From Perlabentimonas sp964490015 (lineage in GTDB: Bacteria; Bacteroidota; Bacteroidia; Bacteroidales; Tenuifilaceae), in contig CAZBBA010000005.1 of the NCBI GenBank assembly GCA_964490015.1, positions 34,095 to 98,094 of the forward strand: a stretch of 64,000 nt of DNA, written 5' to 3'. Below are positions 9,106-18,019 of the stretch, one piece after another (position 1 is the stretch's first letter; every line of letters begins with the position of its first letter). The notes beneath the pieces are model-generated. The model ran no database searches. It was given only the letters and a program-made list of their open reading frames with translations, and was not told the origin of the DNA. Made by a program: the position numbers and the translations under genes.

Positions 9106-10122
9106 CTATCTTTTTTCCTCGCGCCCATCGGCATACTTGGCAAAGCGACCAGCGCTGCGGGGATGAACATGATCATATCGGTTCCAGGGCCATCCCCCAA
9201 ACTGTGTTTTCTGATAATCCCTAATGGCCTGATGGATCTCCTGCTGCGTATTCATCACAAAAGGACCATGCTGTACCACGGGCTCCTCGATGGGCATTCC
9301 CTGTAACAGAAGTAGTAGGCTATCGGAGCTGCCACTCTCCACCACCACATCGTGCCCGGCAAACATCTCAATAGAGTTCATTGGCGACACTTCAATGCCT
9401 GCAACCTTAATGGAACTGCCCTTGTAGAAGTATAGCATTCGCCTCACCTCGGGCGAAGCGGCTGGAATAACCCATTTAGCCCCGGCTTGCATGGTAACTG
9501 GCCAAATGGCCACCTCGTTGGCTGGGTCGGCGGCCCACGAATCGGGGGCGGGTGGTGGCGCAGCAATATCGCCATACTTGCCAGCCGCCAGATAAATCTC
9601 GGTGGTTCGCCCCTGATCATCTTTTGTTACAATAGTGGGAACATCCTCAGCCCAAAGCATGGCGTAATGGGGATCGCAAAACTTGCGCGACTGAGGCAGG
9701 TTAAGCCAGATTTGAAATAGCTCCAAATGGTTATCCTTATCGCTGTTAATCAACGGGAACATCTCGCTGTGTTGAAGACCAGCACCAGCCGTCATCCACT
9801 GCACATCGCCCTTGCCGTATCGACCCGACGCACCATGCGAATCGGAGTGGTCCACAAATCCGTTTAGCACAATAGTAACAGTTTCAAATCCCCTGTGGGG
9901 ATGGGCAGGAAAACCTGGAATAGTCTCGCCATGGTACATTCGCCAGCCATCCTTAATGGTAAAATCCTGTCCCAAATATCTGTCAGCCAACGAAGCTTCG
10001 GGTCCCATTTCGCTATTACCTTTGGGGTAGAAATCGAGATGATGAACACAGAACAAAAATGGGTCAACGGTATCCCACATAAACCCTAGGGGCTTAATGT
10101 TGTTAATTATCTTATTGTACAT
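9106..10122 (-). CDS. Pirin-family cupin protein
   Basis: A protein of 338 residues. The N-terminal cupin carries the pirin metal site FPAHPHRGFETVTIVL with a later H and E in MTAGAGLQHSEM. The C-terminal pirin domain follows (PVVQHGPFVMNTQQEI, about residues 277-292). Family members bind Fe(II); some have quercetin 2,3-dioxygenase activity and others act in redox sensing. The real substrate here cannot be told from sequence. It stands with the Pr6Pr membrane gene on the same strand, possibly co-transcribed. Confidence 0.9.
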   Translation of the reverse strand: MYNKIINNIKPLGFMWDTVDPFLFCVHHLDFYPKGNSEMGPEASLADRYLGQDFTIKDGWRMYHGETIPGFPAHPHRGFETVTIVLNGFVDHSDSHGASGRYGKGDVQWMTAGAGLQHSEMFPLINSDKDNHLELFQIWLNLPQSRKFCDPHYAMLWAEDVPTIVTKDDQGRTTEIYLAAGKYGDIAAPPPAPDSWAADPANEVAIWPVTMQAGAKWVIPAASPEVRRMLYFYKGSSIKVAGIEVSPMNSIEMFAGHDVVVESGSSDSLLLLLQGMPIEEPVVQHGPFVMNTQQEIHQAIRDYQKTQFGGWPWNRYDHVHPRSAGRFAKYADGREEKR

Positions 10123-10264
10123 GGCGATGGTTTTTTTAAATTTCGTAAAATGGTATGTGAAAAGTACAAATATTTTCAGAAGAATAGCTCGATAATTCTA
10201 ACAAATCTGTCAGCAGCTGAATAATTGATTACAATTTTGCTACATTAGCGCAAATTATTTACAA

Positions 10265-13200
10265 ATGGGTTGCTTTAACCTCAATGGCAAAGTTTTAACA
10301 TCATTTTTAGCAGGGTTTTTAATCCTGCTGACAACCGCTGTGTTGGCAAATGAAAGAAATTCTATACGTGTAGGGATATACCAGAACGACCCAAAGGTAT
10401 TTGTCGAAAACGGTAAGCCCAAGGGGATATTTGTGGATATAATGGACGAGATTGCCAAGCGCGAGGGATGGCAACTTGAGTACATATTTGGAACTTGGAA
10501 CGAGAACATGAAAAGGCTTGACGCCTTTGAGTTAGATATCCTACTAGACGTATCATACTCGGAACAAAGAGCAAACCAGTTTGTACTTAACAGCATTTTT
10601 GTGATAGATGACTGGCTAGAGGTTTTTACAACCAATAAGCTGCTCTTGGAATCGGTACATAGCCTCCAGGGGAAACGGCTGGCCGTTCTTGAGGGATCAA
10701 TACAGGAACAGTTTATGGAAAAGGCGGTGAAGGAGGAGTTCAACATCGACTTTGCCGTTATCCCTTTTGCCGATTACCCCCAGGCCGTGCAATCGCTTAA
10801 GGATGGTGAAGCCGATGCAATAGTTGCCTCAAGGTTTTTCTATTTCTCCAAGGAACGGACAAAGGAAATTATGCCCACCTCCCTAATCCTTCGCCCATCG
10901 TTCACATTCTTTGCTTTCCCCAAGCATCAGAGCCAAAGCATCATAATCGCCATCGATAACCAGCTGATGGATATGAAGAACGATCCCGAGTCGGAATACT
11001 ATAAAGCTATTAAGCATTGGATAAGACCCACCATAAACCCCTACAGCTCATTTTTAAGATGGGCCGTGATCATTATTCTTCTATTCTTTATTGCCTCGGC
11101 CGCATTTATTATTACCCTTCGCCATGAAATAAGGGTTCGGACAGCCAAACTTCAGCAAAACAACCGAGACATCAAGAATATGGTTTTAGAGTTGGAAACA
11201 GTTATTTCTGAATACCAAAAAGCGGAGAAGGAACTCACCAAGTTTAGGTTTATGGTTGAGAATGCCAGACAAGAGGTATACCTAGCCAAACCCGATGGTG
11301 GTTTAGTTTTTGGCAACAATGCCGTTTGCAACAGCCTTGGTTACAGCACCGATGAACTGGTTGAAGGAGGCATTAAACTTTTCGACTCAATTTATGGCCA
11401 AAAGCACCAAGAGCTTTATAACGCGCTAATACAGGGTGAACTCCCAGCCTACGAAACAACCCATTTCACCAAGGGAGGCCGCAAACTTCATAAACTCGTA
11501 AAATCGTTCTACATCGAGATTAGCGGAGAAGACTTTATTTGTCACTTTGCCGAGGATATTACCGATCAGAAAAAGGCTATAAAGGCCTTGCAGGAGAGTC
11601 AGGCACTTTTCCAAACTTTAGCCAAAATGTCGCCAGTAGGAATTTTCCGTACAAGAGCCGATGGATACACAACCTACGTAAATCCAAAGTGGTGCGAACT
11701 TTCGGGCATTTCGCTCGAACATGCCCAGGGCGACAGTTGGATTAATGCCGTTCACCCTGACGATCGCGAAATAGTGCTGAACGAGTGGAAAGAGCGATCC
11801 AGCAAAGGTTTACCCTCAAACGCCGAGTACCGTTTTTTGCGGAAAGATGGCCGTATTGTATGGGTGTTGGGAAATGCTCTCCCCGAGAGGGACGGCAACG
11901 AGATAATTGGTTACATCGGCACAATAACCGATATTACGGCCCAAAAGCAAACCGAACAACTGCTTGAGCAAAAGGCTCTTGATATTAAAACCCAATCGGA
12001 AAAGTACCTTGAACTCCTCGATTTGGCCACCGATGCCTTTTTCCAGGGCGATTCCAAGGGCAACCTGATTATGGTGAACAAGGCGGCCTGCGAGCTAACC
12101 GGTTTCTCCTCCAACGAACTATTGACCCTAAACATGCGCGATCTTTTCTCGAACAGCGAGATTAACCAAAAACCACTGCGCTACGACCTGCTGGAAAAGG
12201 GTGAGATAATTAAGAATGAGAGGCAAATTAGGACTAAATCGGGGGAGTATAAGTACGTTGAGATGAACTCCAAAAAAATGCCCGACGGAACATACCAATC
12301 GTTCTTTAGGAATATAACCGATCGAAAAAATGCGGAACTCCTTCTACAACAAAAAGCCGAAGAGATTGCGGCTCAAAACGAGGTGTATCGTCAGCTAAAT
12401 ATTGAACTCACTAAGGCTAAAGCCAAAGCCGAGGAGAGCGATAAGCTGAAGTCGGCGTTTTTGGCCAATATGAGCCACGAGATTAGAACACCCATGAATG
12501 CCATTTGCGGTTTCTCCAGGCTGCTCGATCGTAATAATCTGGATGAGGCTAAACGCCACGACTACATCGAGATTATTAATACTAATAGCCAACAGCTGCT
12601 GGGAATTATTAACGATATTGTTGACATCTCTAAGATTGAGTCGGGGCTTGTAACACTCGCCAACAGCGAATTCGACTTAGCAGACATGATTAGCAGCACC
12701 GTAAAAACGCTAACCCCTACTCTACTATCATCCGAAGTTAACCTTAACTTCTCGCTAGGGATACCTGCATCGCAGTGTAAAATTATTGGCGACGAGACAA
12801 AAGTTCGTCAAGTGCTAACCAACCTGGTAGTAAATGCCATTAAGTTTACACCAAAAGGGAGTATTACTGTAAAATGTAGGCTTGCGAACGAGAAGTTCCT
12901 AGAGGTTGAGGTAAAAGATACCGGGATAGGCATCCCTGAGGAGTCTGTTGAGAAAGTATTTGAACGATTCCATCAGGTAGAGGGCGCCTCGAACGAAAGC
13001 AGAAAAGGAACCGGACTTGGACTGGCAATATCCAAAGGATTTGTGGAATTAATGGGTGGTCAAATTTGGGCCCAATCGAAACTAGGTGAAGGTTCGTCAT
13101 TCTTCTTCACCCTTCCTTACCATCCTACCATAAAAACTGAAAATAACCCCATCAAACCTAAAGACGATGAAAAAGATAAGGTTTGGAAGGGAAAAACAAT

Positions 13201-13549
13201 TCTGATTGCAGAGGACGATGAGCCAACCCTATTCTACCTAACCGAAGTGCTTGGCAGTTCGGGAGCTACCATAATCTGTGTGAAAAATGGACAGGAGGCC
13301 GTAGAGAAATGCAAACCCGGAAATGACGTAGATATTGTTTTAATGGATATTAAAATCCCCATCATCGATGGGTTTGAAGCCACTGAGCAGATACGAAAGT
13401 TTAACAAAACCTTGCCGATTATTGCCCAAACAGCTTACGCTTTCCCAGCCGATCATCAGAAAGCGAAAGAGGTGGGCTGCAATGCTTTTATCACCAAACC
13501 CATAGATAGGGAAATACTGATTCAAACCATTCAGTGGCTACTGGGCTAG
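10265..13549 (+). CDS. Hybrid sensor histidine kinase with solute-binding and PAS domains
   Basis: A protein of 1094 residues. After a signal peptide (to about residue 29) comes a periplasmic SBP_bac_3 domain (about 33-258, SIRVGIYQNDPKVF...), a membrane helix (about 263-285) and a coiled coil. Three PAS regions follow (about 325-425, 445-565, 585-690), then HisKA with phosphoacceptor His738 in ANMSHEIRTPMNAI, HATPase_c (DTGIGIP, GTGLGLAISK) and a C-terminal receiver with Asp1028 in IVLMDIKIP. It probably binds a small solute outside and signals by internal phosphorelay. No separate output regulator lies next to it. Confidence 0.93.
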   Translation: MGCFNLNGKVLTSFLAGFLILLTTAVLANERNSIRVGIYQNDPKVFVENGKPKGIFVDIMDEIAKREGWQLEYIFGTWNENMKRLDAFELDILLDVSYSEQRANQFVLNSIFVIDDWLEVFTTNKLLLESVHSLQGKRLAVLEGSIQEQFMEKAVKEEFNIDFAVIPFADYPQAVQSLKDGEADAIVASRFFYFSKERTKEIMPTSLILRPSFTFFAFPKHQSQSIIIAIDNQLMDMKNDPESEYYKAIKHWIRPTINPYSSFLRWAVIIILLFFIASAAFIITLRHEIRVRTAKLQQNNRDIKNMVLELETVISEYQKAEKELTKFRFMVENARQEVYLAKPDGGLVFGNNAVCNSLGYSTDELVEGGIKLFDSIYGQKHQELYNALIQGELPAYETTHFTKGGRKLHKLVKSFYIEISGEDFICHFAEDITDQKKAIKALQESQALFQTLAKMSPVGIFRTRADGYTTYVNPKWCELSGISLEHAQGDSWINAVHPDDREIVLNEWKERSSKGLPSNAEYRFLRKDGRIVWVLGNALPERDGNEIIGYIGTITDITAQKQTEQLLEQKALDIKTQSEKYLELLDLATDAFFQGDSKGNLIMVNKAACELTGFSSNELLTLNMRDLFSNSEINQKPLRYDLLEKGEIIKNERQIRTKSGEYKYVEMNSKKMPDGTYQSFFRNITDRKNAELLLQQKAEEIAAQNEVYRQLNIELTKAKAKAEESDKLKSAFLANMSHEIRTPMNAICGFSRLLDRNNLDEAKRHDYIEIINTNSQQLLGIINDIVDISKIESGLVTLANSEFDLADMISSTVKTLTPTLLSSEVNLNFSLGIPASQCKIIGDETKVRQVLTNLVVNAIKFTPKGSITVKCRLANEKFLEVEVKDTGIGIPEESVEKVFERFHQVEGASNESRKGTGLGLAISKGFVELMGGQIWAQSKLGEGSSFFFTLPYHPTIKTENNPIKPKDDEKDKVWKGKTILIAEDDEPTLFYLTEVLGSSGATIICVKNGQEAVEKCKPGNDVDIVLMDIKIPIIDGFEATEQIRKFNKTLPIIAQTAYAFPADHQKAKEVGCNAFITKPIDREILIQTIQWLLG

Positions 13550-14422
13550 CTATCGGCTTCGTCGGTTTACAATGTAAACCCCACTTAAGACTAAGGCTCC
13601 CCCTACTATTTGGTTTACGCTTAACCCCTCGCCCAAAAGCGGAATGGCCAGCAATGCCGTAACAACCGACTGCGAGAGCAGCGTAACCGATACGTTGGTG
13701 CCCTTTAGATGACCCAGCGCATAGTTAATGCAAATCCACCCACCAAAGTGAGCAACTAGCCCCAAACCGCCAAGTGCTACCCAGGTTGTAGAAGAGTATC
13801 CAAGGAAAGGATTTCCTATAAGGAGGTTGGCAAAAAACAGCAGGATTACCATAAAAAGGATGGAGAAGGTCATAAAGGAAATTGTATCGACCCTTTTGCG
13901 CGAATCGAGGGTGAAGATTAGGTATAGCGCATAAAAGAATCCTGCAACGATGGAGAGCAAATCGCCATAGTTAAAATTCATGGAACGCCAGGCCTGCAAA
14001 CCAATAAGCACATTAAGCCCCACAAGGGCCAGAAGCAAACCATACCAGAACTTTGGCGCTAAACGTTCACGAAAAACCACCAGCGAGATTAAACCAACCC
14101 AAACGGGAGCATTATTCGCCAATAATGTTGCGGTTGCTGCCGATGTGAGTAAGATTGCGGTATTCCAAAGGAATAGATCGAAAGCAAAAAAAACTGCGCC
14201 AATAAAAATAAGCCACAGATCGCGACTCGAAGGAACCTTCATCCCCATGTATATCCAAATTGGCAAAATGGCAATGCCCGCAATTAATACGCGGTAAAAG
14301 GTAGATACCGAACCCGGCACGTTGGCAATCTTAACAAAAATTGCCGAGAACCCAATACACAAGATCCCAACAACCAGCGCAATATATGCCAACGAGGGCG
14401 ATGCGAGAATCCTCTTAACCAT
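13550..14422 (-). CDS. EamA/DMT-superfamily transporter
   Basis: A protein of 290 residues with about ten membrane helices arranged as two EamA halves, e.g. GILCIGFSAIFVKIANVP in the first and GDLLSIVAGFFYALYLIF in the second. The family exports amino acids, nucleosides or other metabolites. The substrate cannot be predicted. Its stop abuts the stop of the hybrid kinase (convergent, no gap). Its start lies about 110 bp from the preferred truA start on the other strand. Confidence 0.88.
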   Translation of the reverse strand: MVKRILASPSLAYIALVVGILCIGFSAIFVKIANVPGSVSTFYRVLIAGIAILPIWIYMGMKVPSSRDLWLIFIGAVFFAFDLFLWNTAILLTSAATATLLANNAPVWVGLISLVVFRERLAPKFWYGLLLALVGLNVLIGLQAWRSMNFNYGDLLSIVAGFFYALYLIFTLDSRKRVDTISFMTFSILFMVILLFFANLLIGNPFLGYSSTTWVALGGLGLVAHFGGWICINYALGHLKGTNVSVTLLSQSVVTALLAIPLLGEGLSVNQIVGGALVLSGVYIVNRRSR

Positions 14423-14501
14423 TCGATTCGAAATTTGCCCGCAAATCTACAGCCGATTTTTGGCATTTACTCATCTTCTCCAATAAATCTAAAGTTATTA
14501 C

Positions 14502-14509
14502 TAGATTTG
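14502..14509 (+). promoter_or_regulatory. Bacteroidota -7 element of truA
   Basis: TAGATTTG matches the TAnnTTTG element exactly and ends 24 bases before the TTG start preferred for truA. No good -33 TTTG is seen. It argues against the more upstream ATG at 14435. Confidence 0.5.
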
Positions 14510-14533
14510 CCCCATATTTTAAAAAACAACCCG

Positions 14534-15340
14534 TTGAGATATTTTGTTGAGATAAGCTACAAAGGATATAATTACAGAGGCTGGCAACGACAACCCGATG
14601 TGCCAACAATACAGGAAACAATTGAACACTGCATAAGCAGAGTTTTGCACAAGCCCATAACATGTATAGGTTGTGGCCGTACCGATGCCATGGTACATGC
14701 CAGCCAGTTCTTTTTCCATTTCGATTTTTACAATTCCATTGATTTCGATCTAAAATTCCGCCTCAACAAGATGCTTCCGGCTGATATAAGTATCATCAAC
14801 ATTTATCAGGTTGATGATTACCCACACGCACAGTTTAGCGCCATTTCGAGAACTTACGACTACTTAATACACACGCATAAGGATCCTTTCCTTGGCGAGC
14901 TAAGCGCGCTTTACCCGCTGGAGTTTAACATACCTAATATGCACAGGGCATTACACCTAATACCTGGGCAATCTGATTTTGCGAACTTATGCCTATGTCC
15001 AAGCCACCAAAGCACAACACTTTGTGAGGTATCGTCGGTAAAATTGCTTGTAAACTCTAGCGCCAAGATGCTCCGAGTAAGACTATCGGCCAACCGATTC
15101 CTGCAAGGAATGATGAGAATAATTGTGAAGCAGCTTATTGATGTTGGTACAGGCCAAATGAGCCTCGAGGAGTTTGAGGCACACCTAAATGGGACAAAAA
15201 AGATTACCAACCATAAACCTGCATACCCGCAAGGACTTTACCTTTCGGAGGTTCGATATCCCTTCCTTAATCTAACAAATACGTCCACCTTTTTCAGGCT
15301 TATGGATGATGCCCTCTGGGAGGAGATTCAGCTATTGTAA
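14534..15340 (+). CDS. truA: tRNA pseudouridine synthase A
   Basis: TruA makes pseudouridine at positions 38-40 of tRNA anticodon arms. The N-terminus RYFVEISYKGYNYRGWQ and the catalytic Asp motif GCGRTDAMVHASQ are diagnostic. RLSANRFLQGMMRIIVKQL near the C-terminus is the second conserved block. The frame is open back to an ATG at 14435. However, the TTG at 14534 gives (M)RYFVEISYKG, which fits the family N-terminus, and a -7 promoter element at 14502-14509 would lie inside the longer form. From the TTG the protein has 268 residues, close to the usual length. Confidence 0.92.
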   Translation: MRYFVEISYKGYNYRGWQRQPDVPTIQETIEHCISRVLHKPITCIGCGRTDAMVHASQFFFHFDFYNSIDFDLKFRLNKMLPADISIINIYQVDDYPHAQFSAISRTYDYLIHTHKDPFLGELSALYPLEFNIPNMHRALHLIPGQSDFANLCLCPSHQSTTLCEVSSVKLLVNSSAKMLRVRLSANRFLQGMMRIIVKQLIDVGTGQMSLEEFEAHLNGTKKITNHKPAYPQGLYLSEVRYPFLNLTNTSTFFRLMDDALWEEIQLL

Positions 15341-15346
15341 AAGGCA

Positions 15347-15982
15347 TCAAGCCTTAAACCGAATGGTGCGCCCCTTCACATTCAGCGAGACGAAACCAAA
15401 CTTTTCTGCAATAAACTCCAACGCACGTTGATGGTAAAAGAACACGTGAGTGGGATCGTTCTTGTAGTACCACTTCAAAAAATTCACATCCTCGGAGTAA
15501 ATATCGGTCATACATATTAGCTCGCCACCGGGTTTAAGCATCGATCTCAGCTGTTCAAACTCCCTATTGGGCTTGTAAAAATGCTCTATCACCTCGCAGC
15601 TAACAATGTAATCGTATTGAGAGTTTAGCAATTCGATACTATTACAGAAAAATGGGTCGTATTGCACGATATTATATGCTTTCTCCAAAAGCATCTGGGA
15701 GATAACAGGACCGGGGCCAGCACCAAAATCAAGCCCATGGTGCTGCGGTGTAAATTCCGTAAGAACAATATCAACAAGAGGTCGGACAAAATCGCGGAAC
15801 CCTGGATCGTGCACATCGTTGTTGTGTTCAAGGTACCGTGCCTTCTCATTGTCGTAGTTTAGTAATTTCTCAGGATCGACAAAGATTGAGCTGCAGCCCT
15901 TGCATCTAAAATAATCGCGCTTTAAGTAGGTAAAAAAAAGAGTTGAGTTGTTCTCGCAAAGTGGACATTTTGGGATTCCCAT
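15347..15982 (-). CDS. Class I SAM-dependent methyltransferase with N-terminal zinc ribbon
   Basis: A protein of 211 residues. Four Cys in CPLCENN...FRCKGCSS form a probable rubredoxin-type zinc ribbon (residues 6-30). A Methyltransf_23 domain follows: LDFGAGPGPVIS binds SAM and IVSCEVIEHFYKP is the post-motif I acidic loop; MLKPGGELICMTD is also typical. The substrate is unknown. It is convergent with truA (6-bp gap). A TATGTTTG -7 element on the minus strand lies at 16011-16018. Confidence 0.85.
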   Translation of the reverse strand: MGIPKCPLCENNSTLFFTYLKRDYFRCKGCSSIFVDPEKLLNYDNEKARYLEHNNDVHDPGFRDFVRPLVDIVLTEFTPQHHGLDFGAGPGPVISQMLLEKAYNIVQYDPFFCNSIELLNSQYDYIVSCEVIEHFYKPNREFEQLRSMLKPGGELICMTDIYSEDVNFLKWYYKNDPTHVFFYHQRALEFIAEKFGFVSLNVKGRTIRFKA

Positions 15983-16010
15983 AGGTTTATTAATTGTTAT
16001 GCCGAAACGA

Positions 16011-16018
16011 CAAACATA
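16011..16018 (-). promoter_or_regulatory. Bacteroidota -7 element upstream of the methyltransferase
   Basis: On the minus strand this reads TATGTTTG, an exact TAnnTTTG, 29 bases before the ATG at 15982. No clear -33 box. Confidence 0.4.
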
Positions 16019-16127
16019 AGAAATTTGATGAGAAATAAACAGGAATACTTACCTGATTTGGCTTTTGCCAAATAACAAACGCTACTTTAACCCGATTTCA
16101 ATAAAAAAGCCACTTAGGCTAACGTTG

Positions 16128-17225
16128 TCATTTTACATTGTAATCAATAATACGGTCAAACGAAGATTTATCTGGATCGGATTTTGCGCTAATGCTCAAA
16201 CTTCCGCGTTCAGGTGTAAACTCCAGGGTGAATGTACTCCCTTGCTTGTTAAAGTACGTCCAATTACCGTTATTAATCACCGCCATTTCAAGAATTTCGG
16301 TTGATTCAAGTTCAAGATAGAGCGTCGCGCCAGCATTTATTGTTTCGTTATATGGAAGAGAAACAATTCTAAGCGGAAAAGATATGCGGTATACTTGAGG
16401 AAATCCAGAAAACTTTCCACTAGATATCTGGTCGAAAAACACCTTGCCATTGAAACCCATTTCAAACAATGTCGATTGCACGTAGGGTAAATTCTCGTAG
16501 TAACGTTTCGAGATGGGCCTTTCAATTAGCTGCCATTTAGGCTCTTCGGGTAAATGGGAGAATATAAAGTTATACGGATCAGTGTTGAACCAAAATTCGT
16601 CAAACTTTTTTATGCTCTTTAACTTGCCATTCTCTGTTATCCCATTACCTTCGGCCCAGGTTACATCAAATAGTTTCCATGAGCCATCAATTCGGATTAC
16701 ATTCCAAGAATGATTTGATTCTGAGAATCTATCACCAGGCTCATAACTATAGCCCTTCGAATAACCTGAGATCTTCTCTATTTCCAGACCTGCCAAATCT
16801 CCCATCGCCTTAAAGAGTTCACTAAAACCCTCGCATACAGCACGCCTATACTTGAACACACCCTCTGCCGACACATCGGAATAGTTGCCTGTGTTATAAC
16901 CATGATCATCATAGGTCACATTATGAGTAATCCAGCGGAAAATAACTCTAGCTTTCTCAACATCTGTACTAGTAGGCATTATGAGATAATTCACTAGCAA
17001 TTGCATATCCGAAGAGTATGTACTGGGCACCTTAAGGGCATAATTATCCAACTCCCTATATCTGTCCTTCAACGATTCACCCTCAAAACTAGTAACCAGA
17101 TGATTATTCTCAACCATCAACCCAACCGCGATGGGGATTGTGGCTGTAGAAGAAATCAAAAAAATGGAACTAGCAAGAACGCCAGTAACCATTAGCTTGT
17201 AGATTGCTATCATAGGTCGTTTCAT
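16128..17225 (-). CDS. Transglutaminase-like secreted or membrane-anchored protein
   Basis: A protein of 365 residues. A hydrophobic N-terminal segment (about 8-36) is a signal peptide or anchor. The core is a transglutaminase-like fold with the triad visible as Cys in RRAVCEGFSELFKAM (about 132), His in SNHSWNVIRI (about 172) and Asp in KLFDVTWAEG (about 187). The C-terminal 150 residues look like a beta-rich domain related to KY/transglutaminase partners. Such bacterial proteins are thought to be cysteine proteases or cross-linkers of periplasmic targets; the substrate is unknown. Confidence 0.85.
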   Translation of the reverse strand: MKRPMIAIYKLMVTGVLASSIFLISSTATIPIAVGLMVENNHLVTSFEGESLKDRYRELDNYALKVPSTYSSDMQLLVNYLIMPTSTDVEKARVIFRWITHNVTYDDHGYNTGNYSDVSAEGVFKYRRAVCEGFSELFKAMGDLAGLEIEKISGYSKGYSYEPGDRFSESNHSWNVIRIDGSWKLFDVTWAEGNGITENGKLKSIKKFDEFWFNTDPYNFIFSHLPEEPKWQLIERPISKRYYENLPYVQSTLFEMGFNGKVFFDQISSGKFSGFPQVYRISFPLRIVSLPYNETINAGATLYLELESTEILEMAVINNGNWTYFNKQGSTFTLEFTPERGSLSISAKSDPDKSSFDRIIDYNVK

Positions 17226-17388
17226 TTTATTTTATTGCCAAGAGCAAGTTAATCAGTTTTTTTTGATAATACTGCTACAATTGAAGTGTAAATATAAAAT
17301 CGACTAAGGTATTATCCCATTATTATGATTGGTTGAAACAAAACCAACTTGAGCATCTGTGAACTTATGAACTAATTGTATAATACGC

Positions 17389-17427
17389 AAAAAGCCGTTG
17401 CAATGTGTTTATTGCAACGGCTTTTTT
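17389..17427 (-). terminator. Strong rho-independent terminator
   Basis: A near-perfect hairpin with arms AGCCGTTGCAAT and ATTGCAACGGCT, bordered by A and T runs on both sides, so it could act in either direction. It lies downstream of the tRNA pair on the minus strand, beyond the tRNA scraps. Confidence 0.85.
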
Positions 17428-17483
17428 CCCTTGTTGGGGTATCAGGATTGGTTTCGCGGAACTTGAACTAAAGTGCCGTTCTC

Positions 17484-17504
17484 GGTTTGAACCTGCGACC
17501 TTCC
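17484..17504 (-). pseudogene. Scrap of a tRNA T-arm
   Basis: On the minus strand it contains GGTCGCAGGTTCAAACC, close to the T-arm of tRNA-Pro at 17598-17672 (GGTCGCAGGTTC is identical). No acceptor or anticodon stem can be formed around it, so it is a remnant, not a tRNA gene. Confidence 0.45.
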
Positions 17505-17514
17505 TTTATGGGAA

Positions 17515-17546
17515 TAAAAAAGGGAACACCAAACTGGTATTCCCTT
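17515..17546 (-). terminator. Terminator of the tRNA-Ser/tRNA-Pro transcript
   Basis: A hairpin with arms AAGGGAATACCA and TGGTGTTCCCTT (one mismatch) followed on the minus strand by a run of T. It is well placed to end the tRNA transcript. Confidence 0.75.
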
Positions 17547-17554
17547 CTCTTCTG

Positions 17555-17587
17555 TCGGGGTGGTCTCGTCAGAAATTGACGAGACGC
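17555..17587 (-). repeat. Duplicated tRNA-Pro 3' end plus hairpin
   Basis: GTCGGGGTGG at 17555-17564 repeats the ten bases at the 3' end of tRNA-Pro (17597-17606). Between the two copies is a perfect 8-bp hairpin, GTCTCGTC and GACGAGAC with a 7-base loop. It looks like the trace of a lost tRNA gene or of an insertion at the tRNA end. Confidence 0.5.
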
Positions 17588-17597
17588 CCCCCTTTTG

Positions 17598-17672
17598 TCG
17601 GGGTGGCAGGATTCGAACCTGCGACCCCCTGGTCCCAAACCAGGTGCGCTAACCGGACTGCGCTACACCCCG
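17598..17672 (-). tRNA. tRNA-Pro (UGG)
   Basis: The full cloverleaf folds: acceptor CGGGGTG/CACCCCG, anticodon stem CCTGG/CCAGG with loop TTTGGGA (anticodon TGG), T-arm GCAGG-TTCGAAT-CCTGC. Discriminator A. The CCA end is not encoded. Confidence 0.97.
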
Positions 17673-17690
17673 AAACTATTAAGTTCTATG

Positions 17691-17777
17691 CGGTGGAGGG
17701 GGGATTCGAACCCCCGGTACAGTTTCCCGTACGGCAGTTTAGCAAACTGCTGGTTTCAGCCACTCACCCACCCCACC
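17691..17777 (-). tRNA. tRNA-Ser (GCU)
   Basis: A class II tRNA of 87 bases. Acceptor GGTGGGG/CTCCACC (one G-U), anticodon loop TTGCTAA (anticodon GCT, reading AGC/AGU), a long variable arm (CCGTACGGGAAACTGTACCGG region), and T-arm GGGGG-TTCGAAT-CCCCC. It lies 18 bases upstream of tRNA-Pro and is probably co-transcribed. Confidence 0.97.
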
Positions 17778-18019
17778 AACTATATTAAAGATTTCTAAAG
17801 AACTTTTTACTGATATAAACCTTGCCTTAAAACTGAGTAAAGCATTGATCAACATTCAAAAAATCAATATCTGTAATAAATGCCCCTCTCTAAAAGCACG
17901 ACAAAAGTATAAAATCAATTGAACAACGCAAATTTTTCGGAACAAATTAAACAATATTTTTCCCTAAAAGCCCTTTATTTATTCAAATACAAAGAAATAA
18001 GACTCGAACTTTCTACCGA

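Noticed and set aside
17405..17798. Plus-strand frames of about 127 and 67 codons
   Set aside because: They are antisense to tRNA-Pro, tRNA-Ser and the terminators; the encoded peptides only reflect tRNA sequence.
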